64,000 nt of DNA from Toxorhynchites rutilus septentrionalis (lineage: Eukaryota > Arthropoda > Insecta > Diptera > Culicidae). The DNA lies in assembly GCF_029784135.1 (NCBI RefSeq), contig NC_073746.1:246831307-246895306 (forward strand), read 5' to 3'. Position 1 is the stretch's first letter. Each line of letters starts with the position of its first letter. Shown piece after piece: positions 1-11,600 of the stretch. The position numbers and the translations under genes are program-made. Under the pieces are notes generated by a model. It did not search any database. It saw only the letters and a list, made by a program, of their open reading frames with translations, and had not been told where the DNA came from.

Positions 1-36
1 AGTGGTTTTCCTGCGGAAAATATAGCCAATTCATCG
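1..36 (+). CDS. WSCD-like sulfotransferase, 3' end of an internal exon
   Basis: The first 36 bases read in frame as SGFPAENIANSS and stop exactly at a GTGAGT splice donor (position 37). In insect WSC-domain/sulfotransferase (WSCD family, Drosophila CG9164-like) proteins this segment directly precedes the VLVVK-HEWG segment, which is what the next exon at 9172 encodes, so the two join in phase 0. The rest of the exon and the upstream exons (WSC domain, PAPS-binding 5' loop) lie left of the window. The intron that starts here is 9,135 bp long. Assignment rests on continuity with the downstream exons and on remembered family sequence, not on a search. Confidence 0.82.
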
Positions 37-79
37 GTGAGTTTCTATTTTCTCTTTGATTCGTAGACTGTATTCGACA

Positions 80-600
80 GAAGTCTTAGTTATACACTGC
101 GTGTCATAGCTATAGAATCTCTTCTGATTTTCCAGAGATATAAGAAGTTCAATTGAAGTATACAGTGTACTATCTTCGTTTGTAAGACTGGCCATTTGAA
201 CTTCATTGTTGTGTTCAGACGCGAAACATTCAAAAACAAAAAACTGTAGAACCAGATGGAAAAACTCTTACTTCTTTACAAAATCTACGCTAATTTTACA
301 TTAATTACAATAAGTTTCTAATTCGTAGTCGTAGTTTTCACGCGGTTCAAATAACCTATCCGAGGTGGTTTCGACCAAGCTGTGCCATGTTGTAGTTTGC
401 ATCTCGTTCTACGCAGAGGATACTGCTGGTTTAAGTACTTCAAATCTCTCATACTGCTTGTAAGCTGCAACTACTATTCGTACGATCACTCCTCCTAAGT
501 TTTCGACAGGGTTTTGATCCGGTAAACAAGCTGACCAGTCCAGAATTTGAAGTCCCCATTCATTAACTATTTATAAGGCCGTGGAAATTAGGCAAGGGAT
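80..600 (-). pseudogene. Tc1-like transposase remnant
   Basis: Read on the minus strand, 380-575 gives NEWGLQILDWSACLPDQNP then VENLGGVIVRIVVAAYKQYE and FEVLKPAVSSA followed by a stop. This is the Tc1-family C-terminal region around the last catalytic residue (DWPAQSPDLNPIENLW in active relatives), with the ENLW tryptophan changed and an in-frame stop. The stretch 80-380 is non-coding element sequence that recurs at about 5810-6150. No intact frame remains, so this is a dead fragment in the WSCD intron. Confidence 0.72.
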
Positions 601-776
601 CGATTTCAACTTCAGAGAACATTATCCTTACATATTTACATATTTACACATATTTACCTTTAATAAAAATTCAACTATTGAAACAATTGAAAAGATGGGT
701 GGCAATATAGTTGACACTACCCGTTAACTCCAAAAACACAGTTTCCCGCTGCCTTGTAAAATCACTTTAATGCGCC

Positions 777-1136
777 TTAGGGTGCTCATACACTGTTTGA
801 CCAAAGCCAAATATTTGACTCTTTTTGACAGATAAAATTTGGTCAACGTGTACTGATCAAATATTTTCTACACAAAACACGACAAGCAAATATTCAATTA
901 TTGGATGCCTAAAATATTTTTTCAGTCTGTTCTTCGAACCTGTCGGTACATGGTTAGGTTACCTTGAATATTTCAGTTGATTTTTTTCCATGTTCGGTGT
1001 TTGATATTGTTTACTACTGTTGAAAATTGAAGGGTGGCAAACAAAATAGTGTTTGTACAAATATCAAATCAAACCTTATCTGTCAAAAAATATCAAATAT
1101 TTGACCTCCGGGCAAACAGTGAACGGCCACCATTAG
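777..1136. mobile_element. MITE with ~55-bp imperfect terminal inverted repeats
   Basis: The left end contains CACTGTTTGACCAAAG, then CAAATATTTGACTC and TTTTTGACAGATAA. The right end contains the inverted equivalents TTATCTGTCAAAAAATATC, AAATATTTGACCTCCGGG and CAAACAGTGAACGG. The arms pair over roughly 55 bases with a few mismatches around about 250 bases of non-coding sequence. A possible TTA target duplication flanks it (CCTTAGGG on the left, CCATTAG on the right). No ORF. Non-autonomous DNA transposon; superfamily uncertain. Confidence 0.68.
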
Positions 1137-1137
1137 A

Positions 1138-1315
1138 CTTTTTTTTTCAATTCATTTATTTGTAAGGCTCAATCGCATAAGCTTTACGGAGATGCTAATT
1201 CAAGATTTGTTTATACAAAATTTCTACTTAATGCTATGTTTAGTAGGATACGACCGATTACTCGAGGTTAGAAGGGCAATAATTTTGTGGGACAGGACAG
1301 GTTAGGGATACGCGC
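1138..1315 (-). mobile_element. 3'-truncated LINE stump (same lineage as 22430-28300)
   Basis: On the plus strand it begins with a T-run, then ATTTATTTGTAAGGCTCAAT, and later CGATTACTCGAGGTTAGAAG. The same order (T-run, AGGCTCA, CGATTACTCG, GAGRTTAGAAGGG) marks the 3' untranslated end of the large LINE at 22437-22620 and the copy at 30087. This is therefore a 5'-truncated minus-strand insertion retaining only the 3' UTR. Confidence 0.66.
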
Positions 1316-1464
1316 CTTAGGTTATGCAAAAATCGAACCAATATTTCTAAAATGTTTTTCTATATAGACTTACAAAGAAAAAATTGAAAATCTGAATTTG
1401 TAATCAATTACACCGTTTTTTCATTGAAAAAACTGCATGATCTTACACAGTAGATCCCAAATAG

Positions 1465-4230
1465 AACGAGTGTTTAGTTTAGTTTTCCAAATTAGCCTTT
1501 TTTAAGGCTAAAGGTGAATGAACTGAAAACGTTTGAGAGTCTGAGGAAGCCTCTATAATTCAAAACATCATCATCAATACATCAATCAATTCCAGCTCCC
1601 TTCCGGCTGTATTTTAATTCGGGTATAATTTTAGAATGTATAGAATTTTTTAAAATCATTCTTTAGTCGAATATTTCGGTGATCCTAAAAAGGATCGATG
1701 GGCTGCCCATCAGTGCAAGCTCTGCACTATACTTACTTCGCGCATATTTTGAGATGAACAATTTTACACGTCCATTCATCGCGGTAGCGAAATAGAAACT
1801 GATGTAGACCAGCGCAACCACAATATTTAAAGTGCTTTCACAGCCAGCCGACGACATACATCAAGCACTGACCAATCTTAAATTGGACTTGGACTTTAAA
1901 TTATGTACCCATATTTATATTTTTTTGTGATTTCAATAGTTTACTTTCAAAGCACTTTTTGAGCTATGGAAACGTAAATAAAAGCTTTTAAGCTACGGAA
2001 ACATTGAGTCAATAAGTAGCATATATCACTCATACACATTTTATCTTTCGAATGAAGTGATTTCGATGATATTTCCTTCAGTCGACGAAAAAGCATTAAT
2101 GTTCAAATCCTTGCACCACAAACGTAACGTTCTCGTTTTCGGAATTTAAAACTTACACCCAATACAGGTGCATAAAAGATGGGGTGCAAAAATACAGATG
2201 CACTCTCTTTCAGACGGCAAATCGACGCGGTCAGCGTGTTCCAGTTCAAACTGGATTCTTCGAGTTTTTTTTCTGGATCCAGTCAAACAGTTAAATTTTC
2301 CAGTTTTTAGAAATATTATCAAGTTTTTTTATGTGTTATGTGTACTCCATTTCATCCATGTAAAAATATATTCACAATGTATATATATTACCCCTTCCTC
2401 ACCCTTCCTATCCCTTGACCAATTTTGTGTTTTGACATTTATCGTTCGATCGATCCGCTAAAGGGGTGCTAACTTTTTTAATGTGCAGCAACGTGCTACA
2501 CTGTCTTTGAATTTATATAAATGACAGATGCTCTAGGTCAGCTATAACCAACGTGCGGCCCGGCGAGGTCTTCTGGTTAGCCCATCTGGTGTTACTCTAT
2601 TTTAAACAATATTGTATGTGTAACAATAATCAAAACCTGAGAAATAATTATCTGTTTTTTTGTAGGAATACGTCTTTTAGTAACGATGCCAAATAAAAAA
2701 ACAGATCACGTTTTCATGAGATACAAATAGGAAGTTCACACAGTTCGTTTTACAGACATTGAGGATAGAGAAAATATTGCAATTTAAGCTCCGTTGTTTT
2801 CAATTTATTGACTATAAACAAACTAGTCGCGATTAACAACATTTACGATTCATCGGCTATCCAGCTAGCTTCCAGACATCAGCAAGGCTTTCCAAATCCC
2901 CTTCGTCAAAGCCGTGAGTTTAGCAGCGGGTTTTCAAATTGGTGAAAAATCTATGAAATTTTAAGGTCTCTATAATTCAAACCATGCGAATACTATTCAA
3001 GTCACCGTATCGCTCCAGCTAGCAGACAGCAGCATTTCTCAGTGCTGACACCAGACACAGCTGTTTTGCGCGATACATAGGAGTAATGGAAGATAAATAT
3101 CGCACACAGTGGTGTGCTTTCATTCGGTGAAAGCACAACGCCAATTTCCATGCCGTCTTGCGGAGAGCACTTCTGTATTTTTGCACCATACAATATCTGC
3201 ATTTGTACTGGGGTGTAAGTTTATAATTTCGAAAACGAGAGCATTATGTTTGGGATGCAAGAATTTGAGCGATTATACCTTTTTGTAGGCTGAACGAAGT
3301 GGTATGACAATCACTTTAAAAAGTGTATGAGTAATTATTGATCCAAAAACTTTTTTTCATAACTCAAAGACTACATTGAAAGCATACTATTGAAATCACA
3401 AAAATCTATAAATGTTGGTGAAATCACAAAAATCTATAAATATGCTTGAAAGTCAATAGAAGTCAAAATTGGTCTACGGTTGATGCATGCCGCCCGTTTT
3501 CTATGAAAGTACCATAAATATTGTGCTATCCCTGGCCAACCTCAGTTTCTATTTTGCTACCGTGTTGAACGGACGTGCATCATTTTTCACTTCAGAATTC
3601 ATTCTCAGAATATGTGCGTAGCAAGCATAGTGTAGAGCTTGCAACGACAAGCAGAAGCAAAGCAGAAGAGAAATATTGAATAGGACTTACCGCGTTAGTT
3701 TTCAAACCGTTATGTGGTTGTGTATGATTGAATCACAAGTAGGAGTTCTTGATTTTTTTTATCAAATAGATAACGGTGGTGGGAGAACACATATGTAATC
3801 GTCCCGGGCCATACCATCTCTATCACGAGAAAAAAATTCACGATGTATACTAATTACGCTACGTGCATTGGCAATGAGGACACAAATCTCGCGAATATTC
3901 CTCGAAAACAAGAATGAATCATGAATCACACATCTTAAACTGCCACGGAAACCCATCGATGAGAAGGCTCAGGGCCACCGAAACATTCGGCTAAAAAGTT
4001 GTTTCGATGCATTCTAAAATAATAAAATAAGCAATCAAAAGCGAACTGATTTTTATAACTTTTTGCTGGAAGAGAACTTCTGAGAACTCAGGAGCGTATT
4101 CGGATTTATTGGTGTGATTATGATGATGTTTTGAATTAAAGAAGCTTTCTCAGACTATCAGGCTTTCTTAGTTTATTTGTGTCTAGCTCCAAAAGACTAA
4201 CTTAGAAAACCAAACTGAACACTCGGACTT
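1465..4230. repeat. Fold-back element with long inverted arms in the WSCD intron
   Basis: The left arm (about 1465-2240) and right arm (about 3110-4230) are diverged inverted complements in several collinear blocks. 1465-1585 (TTCAAAACATCATCATCA) pairs with 4115-4230 (TGATGATGTTTTGAATTAAA). 1700-1850 (GCGGTAGCGAAATAGAAACT) pairs with 3500-3650 (CAGTTTCTATTTTGCTACCG). 1928-1950 (GTGATTTCAATAGTTTACTT) pairs with 3380-3400. 2120-2240 (AAAACTTACACCCAATACAG) pairs with 3120-3260. The right arm carries about 340 extra bases (3660-4000). A spacer of about 870 bases separates the arms. No ORF longer than shadow length was accepted. It resembles a foldback-type DNA transposon; the family was not recognised. 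Confidence 0.7.
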
Positions 4231-5800
4231 GAAAAAGACTATTCGGAGAGCCTAGCTATCGCTGCCATAAGATCGCTAATAGAATGGCTGATAAATCGTG
4301 AATGACTTCTTTGTAACTTTTTACGAACAATCAATTAATTTAGGTGAGTTCGAGCATTATTCATGGTTTAAAAGAGGCATCAAAGTACAGCGCATTTCAA
4401 GCCGGATGTGATGAAGGTATTTTTCAGTCGCGTTCTTCGGTGGAAAACTGAAAGAGACATTTTGTTCCGCAGCGATTGCTGTGGACACTCCTAACCCTAT
4501 TCGGTTCGGATTTTCTGAGACAGTTCTGAGTGTTCTTTGGAAAGTCATATTTTGGAGCTATGGAAATATAATTTACTTTGCAAGTTAATCCTGAGAGTAA
4601 ATTGGAAAATCTCCTCGAATTGGTGTTTTCTTGTTTTGCGAAACGCTCACATTCAACAATGTGGTCGTGGCGTGGACACCACCGTTTATTTTTTTTTTTT
4701 TTTGCGGTCCGCGATGCCATGACTTGTTTGTGGCCCCTCTGAAAAAAGGTTGAGTCAACACTGTTCTAGGTCCTTAAAAACATTGTGGAGCTCAGACAAG
4801 CTGATCTACCATTTCAACCACGACTAGTGCAATGTTCATAGCAAGAGTTTTTACCCAAAATGGTTCATAGAGCCCGCGTGTTTCGCGGACTTTGTGTTTA
4901 TCACATCAGATGTTATAGGTCCTCCAAATCATTCTAAAGTTCAGAAGGTCATAAGTCTGGAGGTGTTATGAAAATGTCCATGCTTGTCCACGGTGAGGAG
5001 GGTAGGGATATAGTTAATGTCTACGTGGACACGTGACACAAATATTTAGGAAAATAAAATCACATCTAAATTTTTAAAATCAATGAATTCTGTTTCCCAT
5101 TTACAAGAATCATTTTTGTTCGCGCGTATCAAACAATAAAATGTTTGAGCTACATAATATTTTTTTCAAATACTTTTCAATGTGGACACAATGGCACAAT
5201 TCGTAGGTGTTGAAAATGCTTAAAATGAAATTGTCTCAAAAGTAAATTATCTAACGGTTTGATGTCAGAGAACGAATCATGCAGCAGTTTGTGAAGATTT
5301 ATTAGGTTGATCAAGAGCTTATTGATAAACTACCAAATTATACTCACTCACAATAAGGGAGAAATGGGTCGACACGTTGCCATGATGCAAGATTAAGCTG
5401 TATCGGAATCACAAACGCCCCAGAAAATCAGCAAAATAGATTCCGGTAGCTTTTTGGTGTAGGCGATCGACATTTGCGTCAGTTTTGACATTGTTGTAGT
5501 ACTGGTCGAAATTATTTTTACTTGAAAGAGCAGTGATACATAATTTGTAATATTATAAAGATAAACAAGTTTTATTCAATTCTTTGTGAACTCTATATAT
5601 GTATCTACTGAATAGTGTGTTTTAATGTGCTGTTTTCATATTAAAAAACTTTCAAAATAAGTCCCTCAACAAGTCTTGATTATTTTTATTTTAGTTCATT
5701 TCTATGGTGACTGAGAGCCACCATACGAAGCATACGCACAGTTAAAAAGGTTTGAAGACGGAGAGCAGACATACGATGTACACTTCCGTGAGGTAGTGAA
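4231..5800. other. Intronic sequence without a recognised feature
   Basis: AT-rich WSCD intron sequence. I see no coding frame. 4970-5035 carries a GTCCA...CGTGGACA motif that recurs near 6490-6580, so part of this may be an unrecognised decayed repeat. Confidence 0.4.
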
Positions 5801-5809
5801 ATTTGAGCA

Positions 5810-6150
5810 ATTTTTTTTTTAATTTTACTACATTACGTGTCATAACGTTAGAACCACTAGAGATATCCAGAGATATGTAAGAGCTTGCTTGAAATGATGT
5901 ATATAGGGTAAGGTATAATAACCATTTTCGTTTATAAGATTGGCAATTTTAACTTTATTGTTTTGTTCACGAGCAAAACATTCGAAAAACGAAAACACCA
6001 GTGTTTCATAACTATAGAACTAAATAGAAAACTATCACTCATTTATAAAATTAGCAGCAAATTTCGCACGAATTGCAACAAGTTTATAATTCGAAGGTCA
6101 TCCTTAGTTCTCAATCAATTAAAAAAACGTATTCGGCCAAGCTACGGCAT
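5810..6150 (-). mobile_element. Second Tc1-like fragment, homologous to 80-420
   Basis: Blocks TGTCATAACGTTAGAACC, AGAGATATSYAAGA, ATTTTAACTTTATTGTTTTG and GGCCAAGCTACGGCATGTG match 100-420 in the same order and orientation, with moderate divergence. Homology stops at the point where the other copy enters its transposase segment, so this is a non-coding end fragment. Confidence 0.55.
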
Positions 6151-6237
6151 GTGATTGAAAAGTCATTTGAAACAGTCCTTTCTGAGAAAGTTCTTCCCAA
6201 AATTCATTTCCCCAAATTCGTTTTCTTTCATTAATAA

Positions 6238-6600
6238 GGCGTCGTGCACAAATTACGTAACGCGACAAGGGGGCCGAGGTTGCGTTACTTACTGGGTATT
6301 AGGAAATAGGAAATTGCGTTACGTAGGGGGGGGGGGGAGGAAGGTGGTTCTAAAATCCGGATTTTTAGCGTTACGAAATTGGGAATGGCGCCTTAAGAAA
6401 CAACATCTAACATGAAACAAATTTGAAATGGAATAAGGGTGCAATCGAGGTAATTACTTGGTACTTTTTAATTCAAAATTTAATTCAAAGAATGTCCACG
6501 TGGACCACGTTTGTCTACGGAGGGGGAGGGGGGAGTTCAATATCGTGCTTTTTGTATCCAAGTGGTATGTGGACAGCCCCTAAATAGCTCATTTCGCTAT
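6238..6600. repeat. Decayed repeat with ACGTAACGC motifs
   Basis: The segment holds GTGCACAAATTACGTAACGC, then GCGTTAC and TTGCGTTACGTAGGGGG, followed at 6490-6580 by TGTCCACGTGGACCACG and a G-rich stretch. The CACAAATTACGTAACGC motif is one I associate with a dispersed insect repeat. Boundaries and superfamily are unclear. Confidence 0.4.
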
Positions 6601-6749
6601 TTTATGAACAACATATAATCACTACACGATGCTTCGAAGCAATTTCTATTTCTCAAGCATTGGAATATGTAAAAAAATAATTTTAGATAAATCAAGGCCG
6701 ATCTTCTTAAAATAAAACGGTTTTACAGGATCCAGTTATCTTTCAATTT

Positions 6750-6990
6750 TTTTAAGAACAATCTTCCAGTTTTTTTTCTATATTTGTGGCAACCCTGAAC
6801 CCAGTGCCTCCACCGAACAAAATTGCACCACTGTGTGCGTTATCTATCCCCCATTCTTCCATTCTTTTTTTGTATCGAGCAAAACCGCGGTGTGTGATAT
6901 CAGCATCTTCTAGCTGGAGCGAAACTGTGACTTGAATAATGTGCCTACACCAAATCCTATCTTTATAATGCCACTTAGCGTAGTCGATTG
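6750..6990. repeat. Inverted fragment related to the fold-back interior
   Basis: GCACCACTGTGTGCGTTATC, CTAGCTGGAGCGA and GTGACTTGAATAATGTGCC are complements of segments at 2995-3120 (ATTCAAGTCACCGTATCGC, TCCAGCTAGCAG, CGCACACAGTGGTGTGC). It is a short, opposite-oriented relative of the fold-back element's central region. Confidence 0.55.
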
Positions 6991-6999
6991 TACTTATAC

Positions 7000-8565
7000 A
7001 GGGTCTCATGCAAAAAAAATCGAATAGCTCCTTATTAAAAAAAAAATCGCTCCGTCGATGCTAACACTGCATTCCCCACTTCGGAACGATAATATTCGGC
7101 TACTCGTTCTGTCTGATCGGATGGTTTTTAGTGTCAATTTACAAGAACATGTATAATTAGTGAAATTGAATTACTCGAGCAACCAAAGCCTTAATGAAAC
7201 TGTATTCTCTTAAGATAAGAATTTCAACATTTCTCGTCGTCGATTACTTCCTCTGGGGGTACGTGAAGCATTGTTACTATGTTAATAAGCCACAATATTG
7301 GAGGAACTTGAGGTGAAGGTGAAAGGAAGCCACAAATGGCTGCCACAATGGCCTTTGTTCCTTTATTCTCCCTCCCTTACCCCTCGCCCGAAAATCAATA
7401 ATTTTGCGAAACAGTGTATAGAAAATGATCGTTTTCGCACTCTTCCCAGCAAGTAAGATCAACCAAACTCTAATCGATTACTCACAAGACATTGATTTTT
7501 CATCTGCCGTCGCAATGTATAATGAAAAACGTCGGAAAACTCGAGCTAGTGCTCTGAAAGTTAAATTTTCATTTTTCAATTTTCCGCCATGGTTTTGTTT
7601 GTATTGGTGAAAACATCGTTATTTTTTCGACACTAATGCCAGACAACATCATCGGAACAGCTATAAAAAACACTCAACAAAATGTTATTCATGAGTCATA
7701 GCGTTTCATGTCATGAAAATCAATAAAATAAAATTGTGTTGATATCAATACAATTATTATTTTTACGTTTAATGAGTCTGTAATGTAAGTTCTAGCAACT
7801 TTAACATTGGTTAAGAAAATTGTATTGCAGAACTCGGAACACTGCCACGGTTGCCTCTGCTGTTGAAAAAAGTAAACGGAAAAGTATTACATTCAATCAA
7901 AATGCCTCGGCCAACGAAGAAAAAATGGTGAAAGCTCTCCAACGTGAATATGTGACAAAAAATACGATCAACGAAGGAAAATATTAAGGAACTATCAACA
8001 TCGAGTTACTGTGCGGAAGAACTTGTTAATACCAAAAGAGCCCCAATTCGCATGTGTTATAAATTTGCTCATGTTACGCTCGCGTATGATCAGAATTTTA
8101 CATCATACCTTCTATACATATTTATATTTGCAATTGTTCATCGGAACACATCGTTCATACATTTTACTTCAGTATTAAATTGTTATTTTTTTCAAATGTA
8201 TTCTAAGACTCGTGTCAGTGAAGCGCCACATAGTTAAGTTCCAACATCAAAATAAACTGTTTTGCTCTTCTCTCACAAACACTATTACCCCATTTTTACA
8301 CATGGTTTCACCTATACTACTACACTGGCTTCCTTCCACCTTCACCTTAAAGAAGAAATAACTCGGATTTTCAACAGCATTGAAGTCGTAATGTTAGAGT
8401 TGTGCATGAAGAATTTTGTTCACCGTTTAAAACACGTTATCGAAAAAGGAGGTGGTCACATCAAAAATGTCCTGAAATAAGCTTTATTTTCTTTTTTTTT
8501 TAAATAAAAATCGTTTCACTTTTGTAGAAGTTATTAAAATTTGTTGCGTGGTCTGAAAGACCCTG
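7000..8565. mobile_element. Decayed DNA transposon with CAGGGTCT ends
   Basis: The left end reads TA-CAGGGTCTCATGC (6998 on) and the right end AGACCCTG-TA (to 8567), an 8-base inverted match flanked by TA on both sides. Inside, TTGAGGTGAAGGTGAAAGG (7308) and CCTTCCACCTTCACCTTAAAG (8330) are inverted copies of each other. Short broken frames occur at 7850-8480, but none resembles a transposase I can name. It could be two overlapping elements. Confidence 0.38.
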
Positions 8566-9171
8566 TACAGCGCGAGATATCGATCACTAGCCATTTACCG
8601 AGGAGAATGGATTTCGTTTTTCCCAATCTAATATGATTTGCTTCCACTGCGTCATGTCCTGCGGTCTTAAAGCTCATTGAGATTATGCTAGTAGCTGAAA
8701 GGTGTCTGATTTAATTTTTTCAACTAGAACAATGAATGTTTTGTTTTCGCTCGCTATTTCCGCTCCTCGTTTGAATGTTTTCAGTTTTTTTTGAATAGCC
8801 AGTCCACCGTGCTAGAGTTATGCATTAACACAGGAAGGGCTACTGTGAAAGGTACCCTGGCACTAGGCGCCTTTCCTTGTGAGAAACTTTTCGTTTTACA
8901 GAGTATGAGTCTACTCTATCAACAGTATTCATTGACTAGGACTTGCGCCCGGTCATAAAGTTTCTCGATGATTTCATGTTTGCAATTGGGCACAACTGGT
9001 ATTTTTTTTATTTTTGCGCGTTCCATTCAAATTATCCACGTATCTACGGAAACTCAAAAACAAGTCAAAAGTGTATTACAGTGTATTATAAAATTACAAA
9101 TTCAGGAATAGAGAATCCCTACAATACTTTGCATTCAAATAAACCAAACTATCTCCCGTCCTCCGTTTCAG

Positions 9172-9786
9172 GTCCTCGTGGTAAAATCGCACGAATGGGG
9201 TCCAAATGCATGGGCTCCCTTTGCGAAAGCCATCCTCCTGATCAGGGATCCCGAGAAGGCTATACTAGCTGAATTTAATCGTCAAAGCGGAGGACATGTA
9301 GGCTTTGCTTCCCCAGATCGTTACCGACGTACCAAAGGAAGATGTAGATTGGCCAAGCATTGCCCGATTACCTCAGATTTCAATGTCTTTTTTTTCAGAT
9401 TGGACACAATTCGTCAAAAATAAACTGTGGGCCTGGGAACAGACCAATCTATCCTGGGCGAAAAATTTCACCGGAGAAGTTAAGTTGGTTTTCTACGACG
9501 ACCTGGTGGAAAACGTCGAGGGAACTCTTCGCAGTATTCTGAAATTTCTTAGATTTCCCATCAATGAGGTATGTTTTCAACAGTGTTTTTTGATCAACAT
9601 AATACAAACTATGAACTCATCTACTTTAAGGAGATGCTTGCTTGTGCGTTGATGAGAAAGGAAGGAATTTATAGGAGAAAGAAACGAATCCTGCAGTTTG
9701 ATCCGTACAGTCCCGCAATGCATGCGATGATCGACGAGAAGCGTGCCGAGGTGTACGCTGCCCTTGGACGTTTCGTGTCCAACTAA
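9172..9786 (+). CDS. WSCD-like sulfotransferase, last three coding exons
   Basis: The three exons are 9172-9343, 9399-9568 and 9631-9786 (stop TAA 9784-9786). The first follows a CTCCGTTTCAG acceptor and reads [17 protein letters not shown] then [19 protein letters not shown] and [18 protein letters not shown], the sulfotransferase core with its 3'-phosphate-binding RDP segment. It ends in phase 1 at a GTAGAT donor. A 55-bp intron with a T-rich tract leads to an exon reading [15 protein letters not shown] and [14 protein letters not shown], ending FPINE. A 62-bp intron follows. The last exon holds [12 protein letters not shown] and ends GRFVSN. Order and motifs match the C-terminal half of insect WSCD proteins, Golgi type-II membrane enzymes thought to transfer sulfate to glycans. 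All splice phases (0, 1, 0) agree and no frame is broken, so the locus looks functional. The exact substrate is unknown. Confidence 0.88.
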
Positions 9787-9991
9787 ACAAAGCTAGTCGT
9801 ACCGTATGGTTGGAATGATAAAAAATCAGGTTCAAAACAAAACAAATTCAAATTCGGCAACCGATCTAGTCATTAATTTTGGTCTTCGCTTCATAGTTTG
9901 CTAGTGCGAAACATTCGAAAGTCTCCCATTGTTTTAGATTTCTTTTCGATAAGAGTTTCCAATGCTTCCAAAATTCGAACAAAACATTATG

Positions 9992-9997
9992 AATAAA
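9992..9997 (+). promoter_or_regulatory. Candidate polyadenylation signal of the WSCD-like gene
   Basis: AATAAA lies about 205 bases after the stop codon, in AT-rich sequence, followed by a T-rich stretch. It is a plausible cleavage signal, but other AT-rich candidates occur further downstream. Confidence 0.45.
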
Positions 9998-10920
9998 TAT
10001 TAGCTTTTTTTTAGTAAAAAGCATGAAAACAAATATGATTGATATTACCCAGAAGTACTCGCGTAAACACGATAATTATGTAAGTCATCCATAGTAATAT
10101 TTATGTAATTTATGACACGTAATTCGTAGGTATTAATTAGTCCGTATGAACTAACAGACTGCAAGTCTTACGAGTCGTAAGAATCTCGTCTAGTCAGCAA
10201 ATCAACAACTACAAGAAACAATAAATTGCCAGAGATAGCCGCATCAACCAGATATCTATATAGTAGTGTATAGACAGTTTGTGGAACTTGTAAGACTTTT
10301 AGAAAATATGTGAACAGTTACTCAAACTTAGGAGTGTAGAAGTTTTTTGCGACAAATACTGTACACGAGCATACAAAAGTAGTGAAATTGTTTTTAAAAT
10401 GTTTACATAACCGTCAAGCAGATGTTTGTTACTACAGCAAGCACAAACACGAGTGGCAATAAATAGCTGTGTATTGTAATGAAGTGTAATCATTACACTA
10501 AATTCACAACATTACAGTGGAATTTTGTTTTACGGATCACACATCGCGCTCAGCGTCCTTTTTGAATTTATTTATTCTTACATTTTGTTTTTATCAAAGC
10601 GAGGAAATAAAACGTGTTTGTTGCTTATCAAAAGTTTCAATTCGATGATCCCGAAAACACATATAATAACGGATATCCATTCCTATGGTCGCAAGTCAGC
10701 CTTGTTCTCCTTTTTCAATACGACAATTGTTTCTGGAAAAAATGACTTCTCAGATTCTCGTTACCAAATAAAACAGTTTGATTAAATTTATGAATCCTGT
10801 AGAGTCAATCTTCACCTGTATTTCCCAGTATCCCGTATGCCATCATGTCAAGAGAGAATCCTAGAGTGTAAAAGTATCTCCTATCATATCGTACCAGGAG
10901 CGAATATATGAATAGATCGT

Positions 10921-10961
<41 letters not shown>
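10921..10961. repeat. (GA)n microsatellite
   Basis: A nearly pure GA dinucleotide run of about 40 bases, with AAAG interruptions near its left end. Confidence 0.95.
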
Positions 10962-10962
<1 letters not shown>

Positions 10963-11025
10963 ACCGAATTGTACTAACTAGTGAACAAAACACCGAGCAT
11001 CGCGCGTCACGGCACGAAGGTTTAA

Positions 11026-11600
11026 TTTTGACGTAGGATTACGTCTTTCGGGAACATATTGGGGTACAAATTGGAAATCGAAAATCGAGCACATCATGAA
11101 AATTGTCCAATTTGAAACGCTTATTGCTCAGTCATTTCATGATGGATTGATGAAATTTTTGCGTCAATCGGTTTCGGTACTCCATAACAATTTTTTACAT
11201 TGAATCAAATAATATATGTCATGAAACTTACTCGAAATTGAAAAATTGAACAACTGAAAAATCTCAACCCCTATCCTAACGGAAATACCCACTTCTGATT
11301 GGTCGAAATTGACGACACATGCGGCGGGTCCCTAACAGAGACATCAAAACCAAGCTGCCTGGGGGAAACCGGCATTGCAAATACATGAAAGTAGCTGGAA
11401 CTTTTGCTCCCACCGAAATGTGTTCCCTAATAGAGGTATCAAAACCGAGCAACCTGGGGGAAATCGACATTGCAAATACATGAAAGTTGGGGGTACTCTT
11501 GTTCCTACCGAAATGTGTTCCCTAACAGAGATATCAAAACCAAGGTGCCCGGGGGAAATCGGCATTGCAAATACATGCAAGTCGGGAGCATTGCAAGTAA
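11026..11600 (+). repeat. Minisatellite-bearing element, copy A (truncated)
   Basis: It starts with TTTTGACGTAGGATTACGTC, the terminal motif shared with 32358, 49188 and (without the leading T-run) 28327. At 11337 it enters 2.8 direct repeats of 95 bp (starts 11337, 11432, 11527; core CATTGCAAATACATG and CCGAAATGTGTTCCCTAA). The same repeat unit occurs in the copy at 32358-40193. The matching right end (GTAGTCCCACGTCAA) is absent here, so the copy is truncated after about 11600. No coding capacity is credible; frames across the minisatellite are periodic artefacts. Confidence 0.68.

Larger units (their letters stand above)
9787..11020. other. 3' flank of the WSCD-like gene
   Basis: The UTR and intergenic sequence are AT-rich. 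Apart from the poly(A) signal at 9992 and the GA microsatellite at 10921 I see no gene or recognised element. Confidence 0.4.
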
